Of a stretch of 30,584 bases of DNA, positions 1 to 8,650 are shown in pieces. The notes beneath the pieces are model-generated. The model searched no databases, was not told the origin of the DNA, and saw only the letters and a program-made list of their open reading frames with translations. The stretch covers positions 1 through 30,584 of the forward strand of contig NZ_CALRUC010000048.1 of NCBI RefSeq assembly GCF_943371255.1, in the 5' to 3' direction. The translations under genes were made by a program, and so were the position numbers. This DNA comes from Ferrovibrio terrae_B. GTDB lineage: Bacteria > Pseudomonadota > Alphaproteobacteria > Ferrovibrionales > Ferrovibrionaceae. How positions within the stretch are numbered: position 1 is the first letter of the stretch; the number at the start of each line of letters is the position of its first letter.

Positions 1-166
1 ATCGAGACTGCAAACAGTGGATGCGGGCGGCTTCGGTTCATCCATGGCCAAAGTGTAGCGCAGAGACGCGTGGCTGTCGTCATCGACCTGTCATCGCAGC
101 GGCATCGCAGTGTCATGCTTGGCCGTTACCGACTCTCCTCCCATACACCAAACAGGGGGAATCGGA

Positions 167-1558
167 ATGAAACCGATCGCACTTGCACTGATTTCGGCCG
201 GCCTGCTCGCCGGCGTCGCCAATATGGATGCGGCCTGGGCCCAGGACGCCAAGCCGTTCCGCGCCACCGTCGTCGGGCATGTCTTTCTGCCGGCGGAAAG
301 CTTCGTGCCGGCGCCGGCCGATGCGCCGGCCATGCTGAAGACCTCGGGCAAGTTCACCGGGGCGGCGCGCAACGACAAGCTGCGCAGTGTCGAGGGCGTC
401 TCGGCGCTGTCGGACAAGGCCGCGCCGCGCAAGATCGGCATCAGCCTGCCCTTCGAGGGCCAGCCGGTGCAGGGTTTTTCCGGCATCCGTTCGCTCGGCA
501 ACGGCGAATTCATGGTCGTCACCGACAACGGCTTTGGCAACAAGGCCAACTCGCCCGATGCCATGCTGATGTTTCACAAGCTGAAGATCGACTTCGCCAG
601 CGGCCAGATTCAGCGGCAGGAAACGCTGTTCCTGCATGACCCGGACAAGAAAGTGCCGTTCCTGATCGTCAATGAAGGCACCGACAAGCGCTATCTCACC
701 GGCGCCGATTTCGACCTGGAATCGTTCCAGCTGGCCGGTGACACGATCTGGTTCGGCGATGAATTCGGCCCCTATCTGATCGCCACCGACCGCCAGGGCA
801 AGGTCAAGCAGATCGTCGAGACCAAGGTGAACGGCAAGCCGGTGCGCTCGCCCGATCATTATGCCGTGCGCACACCGGGCGCGCCGGGTGCGGTGACTTT
901 CGAATCGCGCCGCAGCAAGGGCTATGAGGGCATGGCGGCCAGCAAGGATGGCAAGTTCCTCTATCCGCTGCTGGAAGGCGCGCTGTGGGATGCCGCTGCC
1001 AACGGCACCGAGAAGGGCGCTGACGGCAAGGAATACCTGCGCATCCTCGAATTCGATCTGGCCAAGAATGACTGGACCGGCCGCAGCTGGAAATATCGCC
1101 TTGAAGTCAACGGCAACAGCATCGGCGACTTCAACATGATCGATGCCAGCACCGGCATGATCATCGAGCGCGACGACACCGAGGGCAGTCAGGCCCAGGC
1201 CTGCAAGGGCGCGGTTGCGCCCGACTGCTTCAACGTGCCGGCCAAGTTCAAGCGGGTCTACAAGATCGACTTCAGCCAGGCGGACTCGGAAGGCTATGTG
1301 AAGAAGGTCGGCTATATCGACCTGATGGACATGGCCGATCCGAACAAGAAGGCCAGGCAGGGCGGCGAAGCGGGTGAAGGCGGTCAGCGCCTGACCTTCC
1401 CCTTCTTCACCATTGAGAATGTCGATGTGGTCGACGCCACGCATATCATCGTCGGCAACGACAACAATCTGCCCTATTCCTCGGGTCGCCAGCTCGGCAA
1501 GAGCGACGACAACGAGTTCGTGCTGCTCGAAGTGAAAGACTTCCTCGCCGCCAAGTAG
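167..1558 (+). CDS. Exported esterase-like protein of the phytase-like family (PF13449 type)
   Basis: The product is predicted to be a periplasmic or secreted beta-propeller-like protein of the 'esterase-like activity of phytase' family. Substrates in this family are poorly defined. The preferred start is the ATG at 167, 6 bases after an AGGGGGA Shine-Dalgarno. An in-frame ATG at 110 would bury the signal peptide. From 167 the protein is 463 residues: a signal peptide with a hydrophobic core at about 4-18 and a likely cleavage AWA-QD after residue 25, then the family blocks GFSGI (103-107), TDNGFG (119-124), GDEFGPY (197-203) and GYEGMA (252-257). The last of these precedes a DGKFLYPLLEG strand. 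The gene stands alone and is closed by a strong terminator. The family is confident from the motif order; the enzymatic substrate is unknown. Confidence 0.85.
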   Translation: MKPIALALISAGLLAGVANMDAAWAQDAKPFRATVVGHVFLPAESFVPAPADAPAMLKTSGKFTGAARNDKLRSVEGVSALSDKAAPRKIGISLPFEGQPVQGFSGIRSLGNGEFMVVTDNGFGNKANSPDAMLMFHKLKIDFASGQIQRQETLFLHDPDKKVPFLIVNEGTDKRYLTGADFDLESFQLAGDTIWFGDEFGPYLIATDRQGKVKQIVETKVNGKPVRSPDHYAVRTPGAPGAVTFESRRSKGYEGMAASKDGKFLYPLLEGALWDAAANGTEKGADGKEYLRILEFDLAKNDWTGRSWKYRLEVNGNSIGDFNMIDASTGMIIERDDTEGSQAQACKGAVAPDCFNVPAKFKRVYKIDFSQADSEGYVKKVGYIDLMDMADPNKKARQGGEAGEGGQRLTFPFFTIENVDVVDATHIIVGNDNNLPYSSGRQLGKSDDNEFVLLEVKDFLAAK

Positions 1559-1573
1559 GCGTATCGCTCAGGA

Positions 1574-1609
1574 AGCCCGGCTGGATCTGTTCCAGCCGGG
1601 CTTTTTTTT
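1574..1609 (+). terminator. Rho-independent terminator of the phytase-like gene
   Basis: A perfect 12-bp stem (AGCCCGGCTGGA, 1574-1585, and its complement, 1591-1602) with a 5-base loop is followed by an eight-T tract at 1602-1609. It lies 15 bases after the stop codon. The end of the T-tract also supplies the TAA stop codon (1608-1610 read on the minus strand) of the converging hydrolase gene. Confidence 0.93.
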
Positions 1610-2402
1610 ACGGTGCAACGGCGACCTTGATCCAGGCGGCGACGTCATCGCGCGCGACCACCGGCGTGGTCAGGTGGTTGGCGGCAACCTCGAGATATTT
1701 GCTCTTCGGATTGTCCTGCAGCTTGTCGAACACATAACCGCGGCCGCGCTGGTAGATCGGGTCGGCATTGCCGACCACCCAGAGCACGGCGGTGCTCGCG
1801 GGCATCTTGAGTGCGGTCACCGACATCTCCGCGTCCGAAGTCGGATCGAAAAAGGACAGGTAGTCCTTTGCGGTCATGCGCACCTGCAGAATCCTGCCCT
1901 GGTTATTATCGTTGAAGTCCTTGCGCGTGTCGCCCTGACCGGCGGCCACCAGCCGGCGTGCCTCTTCGAGGCTGTCGGCTGTCCCCTTGGCTCCTGCGTA
2001 GAATACCGGGATGTGACCCGGCGCCAGCAACGCAACCGCATCCACATTGCCGCTGCGTGCGGCATAGCTCATCGCCGCCGGGCAGCCCATGCTGTGGCCG
2101 GCGATCACGATCTTGGCCGCGCCACGGCTGCGCAGGGTTTTCACATGATTGTCGATCTCGGCCATTGCCTTGTCCCAGTTGCCGTCGATATAGCGCCGGG
2201 CCGACCAGGGCATGTCGGGCATCAATGTGATCATGCCCTCATGATCCAGCTTGGCTTTCAGACTGCCGAAATTCGGGTCGTTCGGGCTACCGGGATTTTT
2301 CCCGTGCAGCATGAGGACACCAATCTTGTCCTGGGCCAGTGCTGTCGTCGTCAAAGCCAGCCATGCCACCGCCAGCGCGACGATCAGTTGCTTGAATCCC
2401 AT
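1608..2402 (-). CDS. Exported alpha/beta hydrolase (dienelactone hydrolase/esterase-like fold)
   Basis: This is a 264-residue alpha/beta hydrolase predicted to act outside the cytoplasm. The ATG at 2402 is chosen because AAGGGGGGCAG lies just upstream and a signal peptide follows at once (core about 5-19, cleavage ALA-QD after residue 23). An in-frame GTG at 2462 overlaps the upstream stop as GTGA but would put 20 charged residues before the signal peptide. The visible triad is Ser104 in GHSMG (102-106), probable Asp214 in VVGNADPIY and His243 in ANHLTTP. The oxyanion segment LHG is at 32-34. The gene follows the acyl ligase by 56 bases on the same strand and is probably co-transcribed with it. 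Most similar in plan to DUF3530-like or small lipase-like proteins; the substrate cannot be told. Confidence 0.82.
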   Translation of the reverse strand: MGFKQLIVALAVAWLALTTTALAQDKIGVLMLHGKNPGSPNDPNFGSLKAKLDHEGMITLMPDMPWSARRYIDGNWDKAMAEIDNHVKTLRSRGAAKIVIAGHSMGCPAAMSYAARSGNVDAVALLAPGHIPVFYAGAKGTADSLEEARRLVAAGQGDTRKDFNDNNQGRILQVRMTAKDYLSFFDPTSDAEMSVTALKMPASTAVLWVVGNADPIYQRGRGYVFDKLQDNPKSKYLEVAANHLTTPVVARDDVAAWIKVAVAP

Positions 2403-2458
2403 CTGCCCCCCCTTTTGTTGGCCACGATACTGGGCAACAAGCGGAGAGGCAGCAAGCC

Positions 2459-3673
2459 TCACGCCGGGCGGGCGATATCCCAGTCGGCTGCCTTGCCCAT
2501 GGCGCCGTCGGGCAGGCTGAGGCCGAAGGTGAGATGGCGCGGACGCTCGATCGGCAGCAACTGCTTGCGCAGCCAGTCTTCCACCATGCGGCGCAGGCTG
2601 GCGATTTCGGTCGCGGTATCTTTCGGCACGACATAGGCCTTCAGGCGCAGGGTGCGGCCAACGCGATAGGGCCGCACGCGGGCTGCGGCAATTTCAGGAT
2701 GCTGGCGCAGCACGGCTGCAACATGCTCGGGGTTCACGTTGATGCCGCCGATCTGGATGGCGCCGTCGCGCCGGCCCACCACGACAAATCCGCCGGCCCG
2801 GTCCACCACGGCCAGGTGATCGGGTAACGCCACCACCTGGTCGCGGCTGCGGTGGCGCAACATCGTGGTGCCGCCGGCAAAGCGCCAGTAGGGAAACAGG
2901 GTGAAGCCGGCGTCGGGGGTGTCGCGCCAGCCGATACCGGCGGTCTCGCTGGAGCCGTAGAGTTCCACCAGTCGGGTGAAGCCGGCGGCCTGCACGGCAC
3001 GTGCGGTATCCGCCGGGCAGGGCGCAGTGGAGGTGATGCCGCGCACCTGTGGCGGGATCGGGCGGCGGGTTTCGCTCAAGGCCTGCCAGATCTGCGGGAA
3101 GCCGACCACCAGGTCGCCGGGCTGCAACTGCTCGGCCACGGCGGCCGGCCGCAGGCCGCGCAGGTCGATGAAGCCGGCGCCATAGCGTTGCGGCAGCAGC
3201 AGCACGAACATGAAGCCATAGATGTGATGCGAGGGCACCAGGCCGACGACGCGGCGGATATTAGCGCCAGCAGGTTCATGCAGGCCGGCCTGGAATTCCA
3301 GTTCCTCGACGAAACGAGCCCAGCTGTGGCGGATCGCTTTCGGTGCGCCGGTGCTTCCAGAGCTGCGAAAGGTGAGGTCGCCGGCACCGCCACGCGCCGT
3401 GAAGGCCTCCTGCAGCAGCCTGAGCCAGTCGCCGAAGTGCCGTGCGGCGGCAAAATCTTGCGGCAGGGTCAGGCCGAACAGCAAGGACAGGGTTTCGGCA
3501 ACCGCCTGTCGTTCGCGGGTGGCGAAACCTTCCAGCCGCAGATCGTCGGGCCACAGTGCCGGCAGCGCAGGCGCTGAGCCGCGCAGGCGCAGCACCTCTG
3601 CCTGGCCGGCATCGCTGACCACGCGGCGCAAGACATCGGTATCGCTGAACCAGTGATGGGCTGAAATCGACAT
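2459..3673 (-). CDS. AMP-forming acyl/aryl-CoA ligase or adenylation protein, compact form
   Basis: This is a member of the adenylate-forming (ANL) superfamily. Visible core motifs in order are the P-loop SSGSTGAPKAI (104-114), GFPQIW (191-196), YGSSETAGI (239-247), the hinge region GRRDGAIQIGGINV (300-313) and the C-terminal catalytic Lys394 in AMGKAADW. All steps for acyl-adenylate formation therefore seem present. At 404 residues it is much shorter than usual acyl-CoA synthetases (about 500-650), and the loss is at the N-terminus, before the P-loop. It starts at the ATG at 3673 and is divergent from the aminotransferase. No carrier protein or other biosynthetic gene is adjacent; the only partner is the downstream exported hydrolase. 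It may be a stand-alone acid-activating enzyme like those of aryl polyene or 4-coumarate-ligase-like groups. The acyl substrate is unknown. Confidence 0.8.
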   Translation of the reverse strand: MSISAHHWFSDTDVLRRVVSDAGQAEVLRLRGSAPALPALWPDDLRLEGFATRERQAVAETLSLLFGLTLPQDFAAARHFGDWLRLLQEAFTARGGAGDLTFRSSGSTGAPKAIRHSWARFVEELEFQAGLHEPAGANIRRVVGLVPSHHIYGFMFVLLLPQRYGAGFIDLRGLRPAAVAEQLQPGDLVVGFPQIWQALSETRRPIPPQVRGITSTAPCPADTARAVQAAGFTRLVELYGSSETAGIGWRDTPDAGFTLFPYWRFAGGTTMLRHRSRDQVVALPDHLAVVDRAGGFVVVGRRDGAIQIGGINVNPEHVAAVLRQHPEIAAARVRPYRVGRTLRLKAYVVPKDTATEIASLRRMVEDWLRKQLLPIERPRHLTFGLSLPDGAMGKAADWDIARPA

Positions 3674-3845
3674 GGCCGTATTTTAGCCGGCCTTGGCGGC
3701 TTGGCGGGCGTCATTTCCGCGTGAGGATATGCGCCGTTTATACAGGGTGCCCGGCTTGCCCGGCCGGGACGACCCCCGTAGATTGCGGACATCCTGTTTT
3801 CCGCCCGAGTCGCGCCCCAGCGGCCGGGCCTTGCCGTGACCCGCC
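3674..3845. promoter_or_regulatory. Divergent intergenic region between acyl ligase and aminotransferase
   Basis: This 172-base gap must hold the promoters of both flanking genes. A plus-strand -10-like TATACA lies at 3739-3744 but has no convincing -35. A 10-bp palindrome CCCGGCCGGG lies at 3759-3768. The aminotransferase has no good Shine-Dalgarno before its ATG. No gene is seen here. Confidence 0.3.
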
Positions 3846-5066
3846 ATGCTCAATCCCCGTATCGACGAACTCAGCGACTATCCTTTCGCCCGTTTGCGCA
3901 CCCTGCTCGATTCCGAGCCGCTGCCGGCCGGCATGGCACCGATCAATCTCTCGATCGGCGAGCCGTCGCATCCGCTGCCGCCGATGGTGATCGAGCAGAT
4001 GACGGCGGACCTGAGCATTCTCAACCGCTATCCCACCATCAACGGCACGCCGGAATTCCGTTCCGCCTGCGCCGCCTGGATCACGCGCCGCTACAAGCTG
4101 CCGGAAAATCTGATCGAGCCCGAGACGCAGATCGTGGCGCTGACCGGCACGCGCGAAGGCCTGTACATGATCGCCAATGTGATCGTGCCGCAGAAGAAGG
4201 GTCCGAAAGGCGAGCGCCCGCTGGTGCTGATGCCCAACCCGTTCTACCAGACCTATGTGGGTGCGGCGGTGGCGGCTGGTGCCGATCCGTATTTCATGCC
4301 CGCCACGGCGGAAAACGGCTTCCTGCCTGATTTCAAATCGCTGGACAAGGACACGCTGCAGCGCACGGCGCTGGTCTATATCTGCTCACCGGCCAACCCG
4401 CAGGGCGCGGTCGCCAGCGTGGACTATCTGGCGCATCTGATCGAACTGGCGCGCGAGCATGATTTCGTCGTCGCCTTCGATGAATGCTATGCCGAGATCT
4501 ACGACCAGGTGCCGCCGCCAGGTGGCCTCGATGCCGCACTGCATCTGGCCGGCAACACGGTCGGCCAGGATGCGCTGAAGAATATCGTGGTGTTCCATTC
4601 GCTGTCCAAGCGCTCCAGCGCGCCGGGGCTGCGCTCGGGCTTCTGCACCGGCGATCTGGAGATCACCAAGGCCTTCATCAAGCTGCGCAACTATGGCTGC
4701 ACCGGCATGATGATGCCGGTGGCCGCTGCCTCTGCCGCGTTGTGGCGCGACGAGAAGCATGTGGAAGAAAACCGCGCGATGTATCGGCAGAAGTTCGACA
4801 TGGCGCAGAATGTGCTGGGCAACCGCTTCGGCTTCTTCCGCCCGGCCGGCGGTTTCTATCTCTGGCTCGATGTCGGCGACCCCGAGGCCATGGCACTGCG
4901 CCTGTGGCGCGAGGCGGCCATCCGCAGCCTGCCCGGCAATTACCTGACCCGGCCGGAAAATGGCGGAGAACGGGCCGGAAAGACCTATCTGCGGCTTGCC
5001 CTGGTCTCGGATATCCCGACCACCCAGGTCGCGCTTCAACGCATTGGTAACGTTCTCGGGGGTTAA
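3846..5066 (+). CDS. dapC: Class I/II PLP-dependent aminotransferase, N-succinyldiaminopimelate aminotransferase (DapC) type
   Basis: This is a fold-type I aminotransferase of 406 residues. Its likely role is the PLP-dependent amination of N-succinyl-2-amino-6-ketopimelate in lysine and peptidoglycan-precursor synthesis. The PLP lysine is Lys255 in SLSKRSSAPGLRSGF (252-266), a form of the motif known from DapC enzymes of Proteobacteria. The other cofactor contacts are Asn184 in SPANPQG, Asp212 and Tyr215 in FDECYAEIY, and the substrate-carboxylate Arg383 in YLRLALV. The N-terminus MLNPRIDELSDYPFARLR is typical of the group, which supports this start despite a weak ribosome site. The next gene is ftsK, 77 bases on. 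A related aminotransferase such as an aspartate or branched-chain type cannot be excluded by sequence reading alone. Confidence 0.8.
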   Translation: MLNPRIDELSDYPFARLRTLLDSEPLPAGMAPINLSIGEPSHPLPPMVIEQMTADLSILNRYPTINGTPEFRSACAAWITRRYKLPENLIEPETQIVALTGTREGLYMIANVIVPQKKGPKGERPLVLMPNPFYQTYVGAAVAAGADPYFMPATAENGFLPDFKSLDKDTLQRTALVYICSPANPQGAVASVDYLAHLIELAREHDFVVAFDECYAEIYDQVPPPGGLDAALHLAGNTVGQDALKNIVVFHSLSKRSSAPGLRSGFCTGDLEITKAFIKLRNYGCTGMMMPVAAASAALWRDEKHVEENRAMYRQKFDMAQNVLGNRFGFFRPAGGFYLWLDVGDPEAMALRLWREAAIRSLPGNYLTRPENGGERAGKTYLRLALVSDIPTTQVALQRIGNVLGG

Positions 5067-5143
5067 CTGGTCAGGCTAGGGCGAATCGGCCCGGGTCGGC
5101 GGCCGTGTATGCGCGCCGGTATGGTTAATCTGTGAGGAACGGC

Positions 5144-7648
5144 ATGGCTGCCAGGTCGAAGAAGAAGCGGTCTTTCTTCCCCGAGGGATTTGACGATTTC
5201 CTGCGCATGCGGGCCCGCGAGGGCGGCGGCATCCTGATCCTCGGCCTGGGCTTCCTGCTGGCGCTGGCGCTGGCGAGTTTTGATCCCGCCGATCCCAATT
5301 TCAATCACGCCACGCCCAAGGCGCCGCATAACTGGCTCGGCCTGCCGGGCGCCTATGTTGCCGATGTGCTGCTGCAGACCCTGGGCCTCTCGGCCTGGCT
5401 GTTCGTGCTGCTGCTGGCCAGCTGGGGCTTCCGCATCGTGTCGCATCGTGGCCTGCCGCGCTGGTGGCTGAATGTGGCGCTGGTGCCGCTCACCCTGATC
5501 CTGTTCGCGGCCTTCGCGGCTGCGCTGCCCGTGCCCACGGTCTGGGCATTGCGCGCCGGGCTTGGTGGCGTGGTCGGCGATTTCATCCTCTATCACCAGC
5601 TGGTGCCCTTCGGCGTCATGTTTGGCATGCCGATCTCCGCCGTGCTGCCGGCCGTGCTGTGCTTTGGCTTTGCCGTGCTGTGCTTCTATTTCGCCTCGGG
5701 CCTCAGCATGAGCGAATGGCGTAGCATGGGCGCGGGGCTCGGCTTCGGTGCTGCTGCCACCGCGGGTCTTGCGGCGCAGGGTATCTATCAGGGCGGCAAG
5801 GCTGCCGTGCGTGCCGGCCAGGAAACGCAAGGCTTTTTCGGCCGGCTGAAGGCCGCCTTCACCCGCGACGACGAGGACGACAAGCCGGTGGTCCGCAAGG
5901 CCGAGCCGAGCTTTGGCAAGGCCAAGGCGGCGAAGTCCGCTGCCGAGGACGACTATGTCGATCCTGATGATCTCGATGAATCCGACGACGAGGATGAAGA
6001 CGACCTGCCGCGCCTGCCCACGGCCAAGCGGGCCGATGAGGGCCGCGTCACCCGCCGCATCGAAAAGCCGCGCACCGGCGTGCGTGCCGCGCGCGAGGCG
6101 CAGACCACGCTCAATCTGGGCGATGCCGGCGATTTCGAGCTGCCGGAACTGTCGCTGCTGAAACCCGCACCGGCCGATAGCGCGCGCGAGAAGATCAACG
6201 AGGATGCGCTGGAGCAGAATGCCCGCATGCTCGAATCGGTGCTGAACGAATTCGGCGTGCAGGGCGAGATCACCAAGGTGCGCCCCGGCCCGGTCGTCAC
6301 CTTGTATGAACTCGAACCCGCGCCCGGCACCAAGTCGAGCCGCGTGATCGGCCTCAGCGACGATATCGCCCGCTCGATGAGCGCGCTGTCGGCCCGCGTC
6401 GCCGTCATCCCCGGCCGCAATGCCATCGGTATCGAATTGCCCAATGCCAAGCGCGAGACGGTGTACCTGCGCGAATTGTTGGCCTCGGCCGAATTCGAGA
6501 GCCCGTCCACCAAGCTGGGCCTGGCGCTCGGCAAGGATATCGGCGGCTCGGCCATCATCGCCGACCTGACCAAGATGCCGCATCTGCTCGTCGCCGGCAC
6601 CACCGGTTCGGGCAAGTCGGTGGCGATCAACACCATGATCCTGTCGCTGCTCTACAAGCTGACGCCGGATCAGTGCCGTTTCATCATGGTCGATCCCAAG
6701 ATGCTGGAACTCTCCGTCTATGACGGCATCCCGCATCTGCTCGCCCCGGTGGTCACTGAGCCGGGCAAGGCTGTGGTGGCACTGAAATGGACCGTGCGCG
6801 AGATGGAGGACCGCTATCGCAAGATGTCGGAACTCGGTGTGCGCAACATCGCCAGCTACAACGAGCGACTGGCCCAGGCACGCGCCAAGGACGAGAAACT
6901 CGGTCGCACCGTGCAGACCGGCTTCGATCCCGATACCGGCAAGCCGATGTATGAAGAGCGGCCGATCGACCTCAACCCGCTGCCCTTCATCGTTGTCATC
7001 GTCGACGAGCTGGCCGACCTCATGCTGGTCGCCGGCAAGGATATCGAGGCCGCCATCCAGCGCCTGGCGCAGATGGCGCGCGCCGCCGGCATCCATCTGA
7101 TCATGGCCACCCAGCGCCCGTCGGTCGATGTCATCACCGGCACGATCAAGGCGAATTTCCCGACCCGCATCTCCTTCCAGGTGACGTCGAAGATCGACAG
7201 CCGCACCATCCTGGGCGAACAGGGTGCCGAGCAGCTGCTCGGCATGGGCGACATGCTGTTCATGCCGGGTGCCGGCCGTATCAGCCGCGTGCACGGGCCG
7301 TTCGTGTCGGATGAAGAAGTCGAGCGCGTGGTCAAGATGCTGAAGGACCAGGCCGAGCCGATCTATGTGGAAGCCGTGACCGCCGATGCCGATGGCGGCA
7401 AATACGGCGCGCCGGGCTCCGGTGGCGAGGGCGGCGGCAGCGAGGAAGATACATTGTATGACCAGGCCGTGGCGCTGGTCTGCCGCGAGCGCAAGGCCAG
7501 CACATCCTTCATCCAGCGCCATCTGCAGATCGGCTACAACCGTGCCGCCCGCATCATGGAACGCATGGAAAAGGAAGGCGTGGTCGGCGGTGCCAACCAT
7601 GTCGGCAAGCGCGAAGTGCTCGCCCGCAATATCGAAGCGGCGGAGTAG
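5144..7648 (+). CDS. ftsK: DNA translocase FtsK
   Basis: FtsK is the septal DNA pump that clears and resolves chromosome termini at division. The protein is 834 residues from the ATG at 5144, which has AGGAA 4 bases upstream; an in-frame GTG at 5132 is the alternative. The order is: basic N-terminus; about four membrane segments (roughly 26-46, 67-97, 108-130, 155-185); a charged acidic linker (about 240-290, rich in Asp/Glu); the motor with Walker A GTTGSGKS (485-492, Lys491) and Walker B ending Asp621-Glu622 in FIVVIVDELADL; then a C-terminal winged-helix gamma domain (last 65 residues) that reads polar KOPS sites. The linker is short compared with E. coli FtsK, as is usual in alphaproteobacteria. 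All key motor residues are present. Confidence 0.97.
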   Translation: MAARSKKKRSFFPEGFDDFLRMRAREGGGILILGLGFLLALALASFDPADPNFNHATPKAPHNWLGLPGAYVADVLLQTLGLSAWLFVLLLASWGFRIVSHRGLPRWWLNVALVPLTLILFAAFAAALPVPTVWALRAGLGGVVGDFILYHQLVPFGVMFGMPISAVLPAVLCFGFAVLCFYFASGLSMSEWRSMGAGLGFGAAATAGLAAQGIYQGGKAAVRAGQETQGFFGRLKAAFTRDDEDDKPVVRKAEPSFGKAKAAKSAAEDDYVDPDDLDESDDEDEDDLPRLPTAKRADEGRVTRRIEKPRTGVRAAREAQTTLNLGDAGDFELPELSLLKPAPADSAREKINEDALEQNARMLESVLNEFGVQGEITKVRPGPVVTLYELEPAPGTKSSRVIGLSDDIARSMSALSARVAVIPGRNAIGIELPNAKRETVYLRELLASAEFESPSTKLGLALGKDIGGSAIIADLTKMPHLLVAGTTGSGKSVAINTMILSLLYKLTPDQCRFIMVDPKMLELSVYDGIPHLLAPVVTEPGKAVVALKWTVREMEDRYRKMSELGVRNIASYNERLAQARAKDEKLGRTVQTGFDPDTGKPMYEERPIDLNPLPFIVVIVDELADLMLVAGKDIEAAIQRLAQMARAAGIHLIMATQRPSVDVITGTIKANFPTRISFQVTSKIDSRTILGEQGAEQLLGMGDMLFMPGAGRISRVHGPFVSDEEVERVVKMLKDQAEPIYVEAVTADADGGKYGAPGSGGEGGGSEEDTLYDQAVALVCRERKASTSFIQRHLQIGYNRAARIMERMEKEGVVGGANHVGKREVLARNIEAAE

Positions 7649-7669
7649 GGCCAGCCAATGGGAGATTGG

Positions 7670-7972
7670 ATGGCATACGTTGTCATCGCCCCATTTGTGC
7701 TCGCTTGCCTGATCGGTTTTGTTGCTGGAGTGGTGACCTTTGGCAGTGCTGCCTTGGTTGTTGCCAGCCGCAAGCCTGATCGAACACCGAATGGGTTCTT
7801 CGCGTGGTTTGATCCCATAGATGGTCTGAAGCTGTGGCTGGCGCCGCGGGAGATGCTTACCGAAACCGGCCAGCGCCACTGGCATCGTCTCTGGAAGGCC
7901 GGGGGAGTATTCTTAGGTTCTGCGCTTTTCGCCGTATGTTATGTGGCGCTTCTGGAATTGATCCCTCGATAG
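7670..7972 (+). CDS. Small hypothetical membrane protein, two predicted TM helices
   Basis: The protein is not recognised. From the ATG at 7670 it is 100 residues, with a hydrophobic helix at about 4-32, a polar middle holding WFDPIDGLKLWLAPREM, and a second helix at about 77-97. GGGAG at 7660-7664 lies 5 bases before this ATG. An in-frame ATG at 7658 would add four residues and overlap that Shine-Dalgarno. The gene follows ftsK by 21 bases and is likely in its transcript. Its codons are less GC3-rich than those of its neighbours (many GTT, TTT, GCT), which may mean relaxed selection or a different origin. A terminator follows 44 bases after the stop. Confidence 0.68.
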   Translation: MAYVVIAPFVLACLIGFVAGVVTFGSAALVVASRKPDRTPNGFFAWFDPIDGLKLWLAPREMLTETGQRHWHRLWKAGGVFLGSALFAVCYVALLELIPR

Positions 7973-8016
7973 CTGATACGGCCAAGTCGTCGTTCCGTTT
8001 CCGCAGAAGTTCGATT

Positions 8017-8042
8017 AGCCCGGCGTCACCGCCGGGCTTTTT
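8017..8042 (+). terminator. Rho-independent terminator after ftsK and the small membrane gene
   Basis: A perfect 9-bp stem AGCCCGGCG (8017-8025)/CGCCGGGCT (8030-8038), with loop TCAC, is followed by five Ts. The T-tract also encodes the TAA stop of the converging tetR gene (8041-8043 on the minus strand). The outer arm AGCCCGGC is the same as in the terminator at 1574. Confidence 0.9.
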
Positions 8043-8622
8043 ATTGTGCAATCGCTAAAGCTGCAGCGCGCGCATTCCTCAATGCCCGCCGCGACTGCAC
8101 CGGATCATGCTGCAGTGCCCGCGCGAGCAGCAGCCCACCAACCAGCACCGACAGCACGGCATCGGCGCGATCCTTCTGCTGCTGCCGGGTCGGCGCCTCG
8201 ATCTGTGCCGCGAACAGCGCCAGCAGCCGCGCGATGCCACCCTCATAGGCAGCCTGCACGACACCGCCGGCGCGTTGCGCCTCCATACCCACACTGGCCA
8301 TCACGCAGCCGAGTTCGGGCTGGTCACGATGGGCTTCCGTCAGGTAGGTCTCGATCAGGGCTTCCAGTCTCTTGCCCGGCGGTGCCTTGGCCGTGATCGC
8401 CTCCAGCCGTGCCCGCATATGGGCAAAAGCGGCTTCCACTGCTGCTGCCGCTAGCGCCTCCTTGGAGTCGAAATGCCGGTAGAAGCCGCCATGGGTCAGG
8501 CCGGTCTCGGCCATCACCTCGGCGACGCCGGTGTCGGCCAAGCCGCGACCACGGATCATTCGTCCGGCGGTGCGCACGATCTGGCGACGGGTTTCCGCCT
8601 TTTCCTCGGCCGAACGGCGCAT
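8041..8622 (-). CDS. TetR/AcrR-family transcriptional repressor
   Basis: This is a one-component DNA-binding regulator of 193 residues. The ATG at 8622 is chosen because it gives the family N-terminus; the open frame continues upstream into the promoter region and the thiolase antisense strand, which is not credible coding. The N-terminal helix-turn-helix runs from ETRRQIVRTAGRMIRGRG (about 10-27) to the recognition helix and signature THGGFYRHFDSKEAL (about 43-57). The C-terminal two thirds is the helical ligand and dimer domain. It is divergent from the thiolase across 90 bases that hold a perfect inverted repeat, so it most likely represses the thiolase and perhaps itself in response to an acyl or other small-molecule ligand, which is unknown. 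Confidence 0.9.
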   Translation of the reverse strand: MRRSAEEKAETRRQIVRTAGRMIRGRGLADTGVAEVMAETGLTHGGFYRHFDSKEALAAAAVEAAFAHMRARLEAITAKAPPGKRLEALIETYLTEAHRDQPELGCVMASVGMEAQRAGGVVQAAYEGGIARLLALFAAQIEAPTRQQQKDRADAVLSVLVGGLLLARALQHDPVQSRRALRNARAAALAIAQ

Positions 8623-8650
8623 GACTGGCTTTCTGCAGCACAAATAGCAC

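Noticed and set aside
1..45. Possible start of a minus-strand gene leaving the left edge (ATG at 45 or 41)
   Set aside because: Only about 15 codons are visible and there is no good ribosome site or promoter. It cannot be supported.
5063..7885. Antisense open frame of 940 codons opposite ftsK
   Set aside because: It has the same shadow composition and runs through a certain gene and both its ends. There is no ribosome site or motif.
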